A stretch of DNA of 64,000 bases. Origin: Pseudoscleropodium purum (lineage: Eukaryota; Streptophyta; Bryopsida; Hypnales; Brachytheciaceae). The notes under the pieces are model-generated. The model was not told where the DNA came from and did not search any database. It saw nothing but the letters and a program-made list of their open reading frames with translations. The stretch spans positions 8,246,001 to 8,310,000 of the forward strand of contig OZ017803.1 of NCBI GenBank assembly GCA_963969395.1, in the 5' to 3' direction. Both the position numbers and the translations under genes were made by a program. Below, in pieces: positions 1 through 10,744 of this stretch (position 1 is its first letter; each line of letters begins with the position of its first letter).

Positions 1-1732
1 GGAGGTTCCTTGTGTCGAAAAGCTACAAATTCCTTCACCACTGTTGCATATTCATCCGGTTTACATATTCTCTCCAAAACTTTCTTACATCCTGACATTG
101 CATCTGCGTCATCCACTAGCTCTTTGTCATGAAGAAGATATGGATTCAAAAGAGCTGCGGCTGATTGGAGATCGTTGTCCACCATTTTTCTTCAAGCATA
201 AAAAGACTGTACCAATGGAATTGCAAGTTCTTCTAGCAAACAAAATGGTGGACTTTGTAATCCGTTCACGTGCTTCTTTAACTTCCTCATGATATGCAAC
301 ACCTTCCCCATGCATGGTGATTTTGAATCCAAATCGCGAAGTGCACATATGATTGGTTCAACCATCTCCACATAATTGATGGACCGATTCCAAAAATGGT
401 CATCAAGAACAATTTTCTTCACCGCTAAGGCCAAATCTTTTGGTTGGACTTTCGCTCCACGTTTCTTCTTGAGAGTATGTACATACTCAACCCATTGCGG
501 ATCTACCACCGTTTGTTCCAATGCTCCTCTCAATTTTGTTAAACGCTCCATCATGATAAATTTAGAGGCGAACCTTGTATCCTCAAGCATCAAGAGACCA
601 AGATTTGGCGAATACTTTCGCAATAGAGCTAGCGGCATATGTCTCTTCTTGATAAATTTAGCTACAAGAACTCCTTTATCCAATTTGGAAGCAATCCATT
701 TCTGTGCAGCCCAATCTTCAACAACAAATTCAATGCATGTACCACGCACCCTTGGTAAAAAATATGAGGATATTTTGCAGATATTACAGCTCATGCAGAC
801 GGATTCACGGGAGCATTATCCATAGTTATTAACACGACGTTCTTGGACCCCACTTGTTCAATGAACTTTTCCAACACAGCTGCCAAGTACTCCGCATTTT
901 TTTCACAACCACTTGTATCCACAGATCCAAGAAATTCTTCACCTGCGGATGATACAAGCATGGCATTGATGAGAGGTCGATTAGTCACCGAACTCCATCC
1001 ATCAATGGACAATGTTGCTCCAAATTTTCGAATGCTATCTTCAGTCCGTGCATTCAACTGTGTCTGAATGTTGGTCTTCGCCTCATTCAACAATTTGTAC
1101 CAAAGGTCGTGGTATAAGGGAGGAATGTATGGCCTACCAAACGCAGCCGTTTTCTTCACTGCTTCTTTAAAAGCTGGATTTCGAGCCACGGAAAATGGCA
1201 TGTTCGCCGAATAAAAAAAATTTGCCCACACTGAATGTAATTTGCGTCTATGACCTTCTTCAAACCCATTCACTAAGCTCCCTTACCTCTGAGGCCTAGA
1301 ACTTGATGCCCTCGGGGTTTCACGTTCACTAGAAGCTTCCGTACTCAAAGTCATTTCAGTTGTGGTACATACCATTGATACCAATTCTTTGGACGCTGGA
1401 CAAGAGTCTTCGTGGTCAGAATGCGACACAACCTTTCCGACCGAAAACTCTTGGACATCTGAAGGGCTAGGGTTGCCATCCACATTGTCCATTACAACGC
1501 GTTTTGGAAAAACTCCTTCGCAATGCCGAAATAAATCTCGAATTGCCATTGGTAATCGTGGACAAAGGCTCACCCCTTTATCACGTACACCTTCAGGCCC
1601 AGAATAGCTTAAGTGGCTGAACATACGGCTGAGCTTCCTTGACATGCTCGCTTTGCAAAGCCTACATTTTACTTTACCACCCTCTTGCATACTAAACCAA
1701 GGAGAAAAATCCCCCGTCGATTTGGCCACCAT
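1..1732 (-). pseudogene. hAT-superfamily transposase, broken and cut by the window edge
   Basis: Read on the minus strand, this is a cut-and-paste transposase of the hAT superfamily. It starts near 1732 with an MVAKS methionine, followed by a BED-type zinc-finger region (CRLC pair, later histidines, about residues 15-55) and a low-complexity linker. Next comes the conserved core (about 1273-791) with the LSIDGWSS and ITMDNAPVN blocks typical of the DUF659/hAT fold, then a C-terminal part (KFIKKRHMPLALLRKYSP) that runs off the window at base 1. It is not intact: TAA at 1283-1285, TGA at 791-793 inside the conserved core, a frame change near 720-735 (just after the HALNLLLK block), and TGA at 192-194, after which coding resumes in frame. 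An intron could explain the first stop, because GAG|GTAAGG is a fair donor, but not the rest. The GC-rich array at 2041-2280 lies upstream of its start. The call is by family resemblance. Confidence 0.82.
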
Positions 1733-2040
1733 ACTGACAAGTGTATGTTTTACCTCAATTTCAAAAGAAACCAATAAAATGTTTTCAATTTGAAACCCAC
1801 AACGTGACAATGTATACAATATCAATGAAATTAGTCACACAAAGCTTTGAAAATCAAAGCCCCCCCGTCCACCGAACTATGCATTACCAAGCAAGAGACT
1901 CAATAAATTGAAGCTCATAGCCCTTGGAAATCTTAGCGTTCGGTTTTTCGAGAGTGAATACCAAAGCTTCTCTTCTAACATTTATAGTCCCCTCCAGAAA
2001 ATTGAAGGTTCATTTTTAGGGTTTCCATTCAAAAACAAGA

Positions 2041-2280
2041 AATGGCCCGAACGGGGCTAAAGCGGACGGGCGGACGGGGCAGGCGAACGGACCGGTCGGA
2101 CGGGTCGGACAAGGCGGGCGGACAGGCCAGACGGGTCGGACGGGCGGTCGGACGCGGCGAACAGGGCGGTCGGACGGGACTGTCCGCACTGTCCGCCTTC
2201 CGACGCCGTCCGCGCTTTGGACACGCCGACCGCCCCACTTAAACACTGACCGCCGACGGCGTCCGCCCAGCTGTCCATTA
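2041..2280. repeat. GC-rich CGGACG-motif array 1
   Basis: About 240 bp made almost entirely of overlapping GGACGGGGCGGACGG / CCGTCCGCC words, set in DNA that is otherwise mostly A+T. All six frames are open because the repeat lacks stop-forming triplets, so ORFs here are not evidence of genes. It lies just upstream of the hAT transposase, where a 5' subterminal region would be. I could not find terminal inverted repeats or a target duplication for this copy. Confidence 0.8.
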
Positions 2281-2401
2281 GAGCATCCTAAGAGGTCGAT
2301 ATTACTCAAAAAGAGCAGTAACATTTCAAAAAAAAACAGCCTAATAATCACTGCTAAATGAGGATCAATGTAATTGATTTATCATTTTATTTTAAAAAAA
2401 A

Positions 2402-2433
2402 ATGTAAACCCTAAACCCTATACCCTAAACCTT
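2402..2433. repeat. Short interstitial plant-telomere-like motif
   Basis: Three consecutive units of the plant telomere type (two CCCTAAA and one CCCTATA) occur next to the GC-rich array. Three units is too few to be a telomere. It may be a telo-box or chance. Confidence 0.5.
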
Positions 2434-4176
2434 TTCTTTTCTCCCCTAAATTGTTTTACGAATGAAGGGAATGTGGTTAAGTTGAATATGTTTGGATTAT
2501 TTACTCATATTATCCTTCTAAATAGGTTTTGAGAAGATCTGAAGATGGTGGGGATTTTTTTAAAGTTCATTAGGAAATCAAATGTTTTGCAGAAATAATC
2601 AATTCCTTTTTCATCATAAGCAAATGAAAATTTTAAAAAAAGCCCCAATACATAATTAGAATAATAGTTTAATGGATTTCAACCTCATGATATTTAATGA
2701 AAGGTTGTGTTTTCTAATTAGAAGTGCATCACGATCTTCAAATGAACATCGAGTCTTTCATATTTTTTAATGAAATTTTGATTAGATTTGAAAACAAAGA
2801 AAAAGAATCAATGTTTTAACTTTCAAATCATATATGGCTATATTTTTCCTTAAAAACATAGAAAAATTCATTACTTGAGTTGATTGAGTAGAATACATTA
2901 TACACTTATACATGTGCTATATTTATTTTGAAGGGTAATTTCAATATTCTTATTTCAGATGTTTTTAAATATTAATTTAAAAAAAAAGAAGGTTCATTGT
3001 TTAAAGATCTAAAAAATTGACAAACATAATTTCTATTATAAATAGGAATTGAATTCGGAATTCGAATTTTGAAATGATTCAAATGAACAAGATATTGATT
3101 ATAAAATATTTCTTTGTTTGAGTTTTCAAAATGAATTCACGAAACAATTGCAAACTTTTGAACTTAGGTATATGATATTGTTTTCGGTTTGTACTTTGTA
3201 GAGTATAATACTTCAATTTTAATCCTAAATAAATGAAAAAATTCCACATGAATGAAATGTTTCTATGTATTGCACAAAGATTTCTACCAATTACTATGAT
3301 AATTAAATACATTGTTACATTTCATAAAATATTCTACATAGAAAGAAAAAATCATTTCAGTTTTCAATCATGATAAACGATGTCTTCTACTCTTTCTGTT
3401 ATATGTTCGTTTTGTATAACGTGTACATTGTACAATCTTTGAGAGCAAGGGAGTTCATTTTTGACTCTCATTGAAATAGAAAATATATTTGTGTTTGGAT
3501 TTTGAAATCATTATCTCATTATGTATTCTACGGTCTTGCAAGAATGCATCTTGCTCCTTCCTTTGAATCCTTTTGATATTTTTTTTTTTCCTTTGCTTTC
3601 TCGTAGGGCTCTTGTTCTCTTGTTCTCTTCATTTGACCAGCCTATTTGGCTTGGCTCTTAGTTTTTGTTTTTTTTAATGCAATGGTTTATGCATATGTTA
3701 TAAAAAATATATATTATTTATTTAAAATTAATATATTGATGAACAAACGCATAAAGGCATTGAATGCTTTCACATTTAAAGTTATAAATCTATCATAAAT
3801 CACTCTTGCAAATTTGAATGATTGAATCAAAAATTTGAAAATGTAATTACAAGAGCTTTCAATTCAATCAATTGCATAAATCATAAATGTTGAAATGTAA
3901 CTCGTATGAGTTTAGCATCTATGAAGATTAATTCATGCCATCCACATGCAATTTTCCAATTTAATAAAATGCAATTGAATACTTCAATTTCTTTCCCTTC
4001 AATTCTCCAAGTAACATTCACTTCATATTTTTCTCTATTTGTTTATTTAATTTTTGGGAACAAATGGAGAAACCATCTTTGTCTATATTTGCACATGCAC
4101 TCTTATTTGATTGATGAAGAATAGATCTATGAAATATATAATCATTGATTTGTTCATGTTGATTTATCTAATATAT

Positions 4177-4180
4177 TTTA

Positions 4181-4217
<37 letters not shown>
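4177..4217. repeat. (TA)n microsatellite
   Basis: Uninterrupted TA dinucleotides with a few imperfect units at the left end. Confidence 0.85.
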
Positions 4218-4219
<2 letters not shown>

Positions 4220-4431
4220 TTAAAGGAGTATGGAAGACAAGATTGATAGATTGTGTTCAAATGTTGTTGATTTTGAAATGATTTAGTACTATATCATTTA
4301 TAAGAATATTATAATAGTATTATGTTATAATATTCCTAAAACAATTGCAACAAATATTAAAATATATGCTAAGTTAGGTTTGTTAGCCTACCAATTGTTC
4401 ATTAATAGACATAATTGAATAGCCCCCTTAA

Positions 4432-4710
4432 ATGAAACACTCAATATCTAATATCTTACAATCCAAATGGTGGATTTGTCTAAAATTTGTTCCACATCTT
4501 TTCCAACTAATTTACTACAAGATCCTACGGTTACATATGTCCAAAAGTATTTTTCTTCCAAGACTTGGTATTTGCACTACTACTAGCAGTTTTGAAGTGT
4601 TTTTAGTGAAAAGAACTTTAGGGATTAAACATCTATACCATGAGATTTTGAAAAAAGAACAATTTGCTTCATTGGGGATAACTATAAGTCCATGCTCTTT
4701 TTCGATAGCC
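4432..4710. repeat. Dispersed repeat, partner at 57430-57680
   Basis: This stretch resembles 57430-57680 over about 250 bp with many substitutions. Shared landmarks include a TTCCACATCTTTT word, a CTACAA/CTATAAGATCCTAC block and a TAGGGATTAA word in the same order. The element class is unknown. Confidence 0.6.
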
Positions 4711-5079
4711 AAAACACACTTGCAAGGACTTGGACATTTAGCGGTTTACTAAGTGATTAGACGTCAACTAATTCAATTTCATAGTAGAATTTTTATTCAA
4801 CTACCTTCTTACAATTGCTTTATACACAATGCAACGTGAATATTTGGATACATATATTAAACGTCGCAATCCTTTCGTGAATATTTGCACATTTTAGTCC
4901 ATATCTTTGTACAAAAATATCATTTATCAAAAATTCATAAATTTGGTCATAAAGGAAGGCTATCTTTTTTAATTTCAAATTTTACATTGAATGAATGAAA
5001 AGTTAGTTGAACTATATAGTGCCATGAAGACCTCTATTTATCGTGCAAAATATGGGTTTAGGGTCACTTTAGGGTCAAA

Positions 5080-5425
5080 CCGCCCCGTCAGCCCCATCCG
5101 CCCAGACCCCCGTCCGCCCCGATACCTGTCCGCCCCGTCCGCCCCAATACCCGTCTGCCCTGTCCGTCAGATCCGGCATCCGCCCTGACCGCCTCGTCCG
5201 CCCCGATACCCGTCCGCCCCGTTACGGCGATGCGTCCGCCCCCCCGGACCGTCCGATCGGGCGGACGCCAGATTTGTCCGCCCGTGGCCGTCCGATCGGG
5301 CGGACAGGGCTCTAGGGTTTCGGGGAGGCAGACGGCCGATTCGTCCGCCACCCCCGGCCCGTCCGATCGGGCGGACGGTTTAGGGCCGTCCGATGGGGCG
5401 GACGGGCCGTCCGCATTGTCACTTT
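5080..5425. repeat. GC-rich CGGACG-motif array 2
   Basis: About 345 bp of CCGTCCGCCCC and GTCCGATCGGGCGGAC words. The left half is mostly C-rich on the plus strand; the right half contains short palindromes such as CCGTCCGATCGGGCGGACGG. It lies 180 bp upstream of the kinase-like gene; a related array lies 330 bp downstream of that gene (10745-10936). ORFs in this interval are artefacts of the repeat. Confidence 0.8.
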
Positions 5426-5609
5426 TGCTTTGCCCCTTGTGAATGCAAGGTGGAGCGGAGAGCTTGGTGGTTCATCCTCCATTGGCTCCTTTCCGAGGCA
5501 AGGCAAGAGTGATTTATTGGGGCCTCCTTGTTGCCAATTTTTTGGACACTTGCGCGTGAATTCAATTTCAAATTAAAAAATTTGATCTATATCAATTTCA
5601 TTTGTCACG

Positions 5610-5722
5610 ATGACGAAGGGGAAGAAGAAGGTTGCGAAGCTAAAACATGAAGAGGGACCATCAAACTTGGAGATAGCTCGCCAAAGTCCTTCGGAAGAAT
5701 GCAAAAAATTCATGATTGAGCG
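5610..5722 (+). pseudogene. 5' end of the kinase-like gene, separated by an insertion
   Basis: An ATG at 5610 opens a lysine-rich N-terminus (MTKGKKKVAKLK) and runs open for 37 codons plus two bases, up to GAGCG at 5718-5722. There the transposable element begins. If the element and one GAGCG copy are mentally removed, the frame continues without a stop into 9033-10413, giving a 497-residue protein. I therefore read this as exon sequence of that gene and not as a separate small ORF. Confidence 0.8.
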
Positions 5723-8700
5723 TGTCGCAGCACAGGGCAGGTCAATTCCCCATTATACTCACAAAAATCGCTCTAGAGTATAACTAAGTGACTCTAAAGA
5801 TCGAACCCACGAGATCCTGTGAAGTATCTAGCTCTATTAAGCAGTTAAGCTCAGTCAGTATGCCAATCTTACTTTCCGGTCCTAGATCTAGAACCAGAAA
5901 TATTACCACACCGGATAACTACAGACCGGATTACTCCTTCTTCCGGTCCTACTAACTATCCGGTCCGTACAAATACCCAAATCCCAGGATCTCACAACTT
6001 CCGATCCTGGAAATCCTTTCTGACCAATCCGGTCGGAATGGTCATCCTGTACTCGTAATCCTATCCGGTTTGGTTTTGCCTCTGTTTCACCATCAGAGGG
6101 GTCGCCGCTTAATTTTGAGAGTGGTAGGCCCACCACTCCTTCCGTGACTTATAGTGGCTGAAGACCCACTGTCCTACCTTCTAAACTCCTAAGCTAATCC
6201 GGATCCGGTTTGGTCCTTCACAACAACCCAGATAGCAATCCGGGTCGTAGGTCACACAAAGACCCCACACTCGACCCTCTCGTACTACAACGACCTTGAT
6301 GCTACTTCCGATCCGTGCGAAGACAGGTGGTTACAAGTGCACCCGTCCGTTCCAACATCAACTAAAGTTCTTCCGTTACCCCTACGGGTGGTGAGACCTC
6401 ACAGGAGATCGGACACTCGACCGGATTTCCCACCCGGGAGTTCTAGCGCAGCTAAGGAATCCCTCCCTACCCGCCTAGCCTAACAACGGCTTTCTCACCC
6501 GGAATCTCAAACTCTAGACGTGCTGAGGAACTAAGTTCACTCCCAACTCTTCGGTACCTACTCACATGCACCTAGGATCGGAAAATAAACACCAAGGGGA
6601 GAAATCACTTACAAACTAACTCGTACTATCCTAACTCCACATCATACAATCCTGTCGCGCTGGAGAGAGATACACAACGAAGAGAATGGAAAGGTACAAG
6701 AAGTTTGCAAAATGAACAACTCTCCAATTCCCATCTCAGGAACCGATTTATATACAAAGGGTCAAAACCCTAAAAGCACAAAAAGGAGCGGAAAACCCGT
6801 GGGGGTCCGCCGCCACCTAAATCTAACTTCCGGTCTAACCTAATACTATTGAGCCGGATCCGGATCCGGATCCGCTCCTACTCCTAACTGAAATTAAAAT
6901 CCTATCTACCCTACAACTCTAGATCCTATCGTCGGGCTTCCGACCTCCGGGGTTAGCTCCTCGAAGACTTCGCTCAAATTTCGGACCCGTTCCCCCTCCT
7001 CAGGATTCGGTCCGGGTGGAGACTCCAAGTCGATGGTAATATCCGGTCTCGAGCCCGGAGTCCCAGTCCGTGCAGACTTCTTGGACTCAGGAGTCCAATC
7101 CTTCCTGTCCTTTGCCATAGTTGCATCCGGAAAGAGGTCCGGTAGAGAGATGTCCGAAAGGTGAATACCTTTGTCGCACGTCGCTCCCGTCAGCTTCCGG
7201 CTGCTCTCCTCGATCCGGTCCGCAGCCTTCCGCCCCTCCACCATTGCCGTCTCCACCTGCTCGGCGAAGTCCGCGAGAATCCGGACCATCCGGGAACCGG
7301 ATAGTTTCTTCTCTTCGTGGATCTTCTCGTCGAAGAGCTTCGCCTTGGCCGCTGCCGTTCCGGTCTCTCCCAGGACCGTCTTGATCTGCTCGGCCACCTT
7401 CCGAGTCTCCTCCGCCATCTCCCGAGCGGCCGTCACGTCTTCCTGATAGGCGAAAAGTGTTGCCTTCAGTTTATCTACCTCCTCCTGCAACCGGCGGATC
7501 TCGGCTTCCTGCTTCCGGGTCTCTTCCGGATTCGTGATGCAGTGCGCCACTTGTTCCGCCAAGTTGCTGTCCGGTGCAGCACCCACCAACTTGCCGATTG
7601 CCGCAAGCGTCCTGTGCTTGACCTCCCAATCCGCCCTGATGTTGCAGAGGACGTTGATCAGACCGTTGAACGGATCTTGCATATCCGGATCTCCCCCGGA
7701 ATTGGTCTTCTCGGCTTCCGGTTTCTCTTCCGGGGCCGGTTTGTCTTGACCGGGAGGCGTCCCGCGCTTGTGTGGAGGCGTCAGCTTCTGTCGCTTGATC
7801 GGCGGCATCAACTCCTCCTCTTCCTCGCTGGACTCCCGGTCTGACTCGGAATCGGATTCCGCTTCGTCATCCGTCTCCGACTCCCCATACTTCAGCAGCA
7901 CTTCCTGCGTCTTCCACGCCTTCTCCTCTATGTTGGTGAGGACTTGGTTCTCCCGATAGAGGTGGAAGAGGTAAGGGCACACTGGAGTGGCCCTTTTCTT
8001 CCCAACCCTACTAACAAGCTGGGCCACGAGATCGGAAATGATCCGTGCCCAGTCCACTTTCCGGGTACCACTGAGGGCACCGAAAATGGTGTTGCCTAGG
8101 GTGATCGTCACCCTGGTCGGCTTTTCCGGGTGAAGAACCGGAACCAGGAATTGCAGGAGCCGACGGTGTCGGTCGTCCAAGCAATCCTCGACCGCGTATC
8201 CGTCCTTCGGGTTGACGGCTCCCTTGAACTTCCCTCGGACAAACTCATCCTTCCGGCTCGCCATTCCCAAACCTCCTGCCCGGAAACCGTAAACCGCTCT
8301 CCACATCCCCTCGTTCCAGCTGACGGGAGCTCCCCTCACGGTGTTGTCAAACTGGTTGGACAGCTTTCCGAGGAGCTCCTTGACCATTCTCTCCTCCCTA
8401 AAACCCCAAGGTTTCTCGGCAAACCCTACGCAACCCATGGATCTGAGATCATCCATGAGTTCAGCCTTTTCCGGCTCTGTGGAGGGAATAACCGGAATGA
8501 CTTTCTGGAGCTTCACCTCGCCTCCAGAGGGACTCGCTTGCCTCGACCTACGTAGCTGAGGCATTCCCAATCACATCTACCTCACTCTCTCCTAGCCGCA
8601 CGTCCCGTTCCTCACTTCCTCTCTCCGATCTCAACCGGAAGCAGAACAGACAAAACACAAACGCTCAGACGCACAAACGACAAAAACTCAACCGCGCACG

Positions 8701-9027
8701 CTCAAGGTCGAGTTTCTAAAAGGGGGTGCAACAGTGAAAGCTCCTCCTTTTATAGTCCCTGGACCATTTCCGGTTTGTCATCATGAATCCGGTTTACCAT
8801 CATAATCCGGTTCATCATCATCATCCGGTCCTAGACCTAATCCGTGTTGCATTCCGTTTCCGTCGTTAGTTACTCCTGACCGGATTAGATCCAAGAAGCC
8901 CACTACTTCACGTTCCGTGCTAATTCTGAGTTTTCCTTCCCCACCTAATCGGATCCGGTTAGCTAATGACTAGTTGCCGTTCCTATTTGGGTGTATACTA
9001 AGAAAATCAAAATTCTAAGCTGCGACA
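5723..9027 (-). mobile_element. 3,305-bp element with 9-bp inverted ends and GAGCG target duplication
   Basis: The left end is TGTCGCAGC (5723-5731) and the right end is its exact complement GCTGCGACA (9019-9027). The element is flanked by perfect direct repeats GAGCG at 5718-5722 and 9028-9032. It carries a 554-residue ORF on the minus strand (6906-8570). Both subterminal regions (about 5870-6890 and 8760-8970) are packed with CCGGT / ATCCGG words in both orientations. TG...CA ends with a 5-bp duplication recall LTR retroelements, but I find no second copy of either terminus inside, so no LTRs. It could be a non-autonomous DNA transposon with subterminal binding sites, or an unusual retroelement derivative. 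Insertion is certain from the host-gene frame; the class is not. Confidence 0.88.
6906..8570 (-). CDS. 554-residue gag/plant-transposon-like protein with acidic and coiled-coil regions
   Basis: This is the only long ORF of the inserted element, and it is uninterrupted from ATG (8570) to stop. Residues 1-30 are basic. Residues about 35-225 form a predicted globular part, including a DRHRRLLQFLVPVLHP block. Residues about 228-260 are strongly acidic (runs of D, E and S). A proline/lysine linker follows, and about 335-480 is rich in E, K, A and R with heptad character, suggesting a coiled coil. No RT, integrase, protease, DDE triad, zinc knuckle or helicase motif was seen. The N-terminal part vaguely recalls the 'putative plant transposon protein' families found in plant retroelements, which is a weak assignment. 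GC content is much higher than in the surrounding DNA. The intact frame suggests recent insertion. Confidence 0.7.
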   Translation of the reverse strand: MGMPQLRRSRQASPSGGEVKLQKVIPVIPSTEPEKAELMDDLRSMGCVGFAEKPWGFREERMVKELLGKLSNQFDNTVRGAPVSWNEGMWRAVYGFRAGGLGMASRKDEFVRGKFKGAVNPKDGYAVEDCLDDRHRRLLQFLVPVLHPEKPTRVTITLGNTIFGALSGTRKVDWARIISDLVAQLVSRVGKKRATPVCPYLFHLYRENQVLTNIEEKAWKTQEVLLKYGESETDDEAESDSESDRESSEEEEELMPPIKRQKLTPPHKRGTPPGQDKPAPEEKPEAEKTNSGGDPDMQDPFNGLINVLCNIRADWEVKHRTLAAIGKLVGAAPDSNLAEQVAHCITNPEETRKQEAEIRRLQEEVDKLKATLFAYQEDVTAAREMAEETRKVAEQIKTVLGETGTAAAKAKLFDEKIHEEKKLSGSRMVRILADFAEQVETAMVEGRKAADRIEESSRKLTGATCDKGIHLSDISLPDLFPDATMAKDRKDWTPESKKSARTGTPGSRPDITIDLESPPGPNPEEGERVRNLSEVFEELTPEVGSPTIGSRVVG

Positions 9028-9032
9028 GAGCG

Positions 9033-10413
9033 CATTGTTCAATTTTATGAATCGGAAACAACATTGTCTTTAGACAATAAATACATCAGATATCAAGAGG
9101 AGTGCGTGTCTAAATTCAAGGTAGACATGACACAGATGTTATTGGATGCATTGAATGTGGCGAAGTGGCATGACGAAATGCATAAAACGTACTTCACCAA
9201 ATGTTTAGAGAACAAGGTTCATGACGCTTTGTGGAATTCCAAAATCATTTTGGTTAAATATGGCAAGGAATATCGACCCAATGACGCCCAGTTTGAAGAA
9301 GTGATTCTGAAAGTGGACTTATTTAGGGGGCGATGTGCTCCATTCGCCAAAACGCACAATCGAATTGGTTCAATTGGTTGGTGGAAAAGCAATGATGGAG
9401 TTGCTGAAGCGGAAAGGACCAGACGGCACCTCATAGCACTTCCAGATACAACACGGGTGATTGCTATTAATGATAGAACGATGAGAGGTGGATATGCAAC
9501 GATTCGAAAGGTTCGTATTGAAGGATGTTCAGGAATACTTCCTCATTGGGAGTTTGCGGCAAAGAAATCCATTCACCACCAAACTCGACCCGATCTTGCA
9601 AAACTAGAACATCAAAACGAATCAATGGCTGTTCGAATTCCACACGCGGGTGTGATACGGTTTGTTGCGGTGCACGGAACGACGTGTAAAGGTTATGCGT
9701 ATTGGTGGAATGGTGGAACTCTTCGACAAATGTTGAATATGGATAAGGACTTTCCAGACAACATTCAAATCCGTTTGATGTATACGAATTCAACCGAAGA
9801 GGAGGTTGTAAAAGTTCACCATTTAGGACGATATCGGAAGAAGCGCACGGAGTTGACATGGGTGTTTATGCATATAATGTATGCAGTGCATGTTGCTGGA
9901 CATTTGCACAATGATCTTTCTCCGGACAACATCTTGTTGCATTTTCCAGAGGATGAGTCACGTGTGTACATTGGAGTTTGCGATTGGGGCATGACCACCT
10001 TAGCTTCTCAGCCAATGAAGTCTTTGTACACATTTACATCAACAAATGAGATGAAACAGACTTTGCAGAGGAGATGGTGGGTGGATCCACGTATTGCATA
10101 TTTGCATAAAGCAGGTGCAGATGTGGAAGTCATTCCGATGTATTCACGTAAGTCGGAAGAGTATGCCATTCGAAAAATTGCTCGGCGGATGAATGGAAAC
10201 AACATGTCAGAGGCGTATTTCAACGTGCTACGAAAAACACCTAGTGCGACACAATTTGCCTTTCATGACTTTGCAAAAGTGTTTTATGCTTACTTGAAGC
10301 GCATTTCTTCGAAAACTGACGATGAAAATACTAGTTTGGCCCATGTGATTACGCGATTTTCTAATACATATTGTTGGCCGATGCCAGATGAACATTTCCG
10401 CCATTTATATTAG
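9033..10413 (+). CDS. Divergent protein-kinase-like protein, main part of an interrupted single-exon gene
   Basis: An open frame of 460 codons joins in phase to 5610-5722 across the inserted element. In the 449-residue portion counted from 9064, about residues 1-125 are of unknown function. A kinase-like fold follows: a glycine-poor loop (TMRGGYATIRKV, about 139-150), a candidate ATP lysine in FAAKKS (about 167), a catalytic loop HNDLSPDN (D284, N289), and CDWG (D307) in place of DFG. The catalytic residues are present, so activity is possible, but the Gly loop and DWG are atypical. The gene has no introns, unlike its neighbours, and lies between two GC-rich arrays, which suggests a mobile or captured gene. 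With the element in place, the kinase part could only be translated from an internal start such as the methionine in DMTQM. Confidence 0.8.
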
Positions 10414-10610
10414 ATTGGTAGTGCAGAAGTAATAGTTGAATAGGTTATATAGGCATTAAAAATTAGTTTAGAAATATAGAGTTGGAATGAAAAAAATTAT
10501 ATGTGCAATTAGCCAAATGTGCACAATGTATGGTATTCTACATTAAATTGAATACATTTTGCCCATATTGATTATGTTTGTATTTGTGTTGATCTCGATT
10601 TTTTAAATAG

Positions 10611-10631
10611 TATATATATATATATATATAT
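10611..10631. repeat. (TA)n microsatellite
   Basis: Ten or so TA units downstream of the kinase-like gene. Confidence 0.8.
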
Positions 10632-10744
10632 TTGAAGTCACAAACTTTTTTAGTTTGCCTTCTAAAAATGAATTGGAATTTTTTCATAGTTTCAAGACTA
10701 TCATGGACTCATGGTCAAACTTTATAATCTTTTAAATTGTTTAA

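Larger units (their letters stand above)
2300..5050. other. AT-rich stretch without a recognisable gene
   Basis: About 2.7 kb of low-complexity AT-rich DNA. It holds a telomere-like motif near 2402-2433, a (TA)n run near 4177-4217 and a dispersed repeat at 4432-4710 that recurs near 57.4 kb. The short ORFs show no family resemblance and no coding character. Confidence 0.6.

Noticed and set aside
2016..2351. Overlapping Arg/Pro/Gly-rich ORFs on both strands, also at 5088-5506, 10748-10978 and 61473-61862
   Set aside because: They follow from the GC-rich CGGACG repeat, which lacks stop codons in every frame. No conserved motif and no frame preference.
2402..2433. Telomere or chromosome-end signal
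   Set aside because: Only three units in mid-sequence; too short for a telomere and common as a plant telo-box or by chance.
7121..8559. Plus-strand ORFs inside the element (for example 7317-7844)
   Set aside because: Shadows of the long minus-strand ORF; leucine/arginine-rich products typical of antisense reading.
5723..9027. Element interpreted as an LTR retrotransposon because of TG...CA ends and a 5-bp duplication
   Set aside because: Neither terminus recurs as a direct copy inside the element, and no RT, integrase, primer-binding site or polypurine tract was found. The ends are inverted, not direct.
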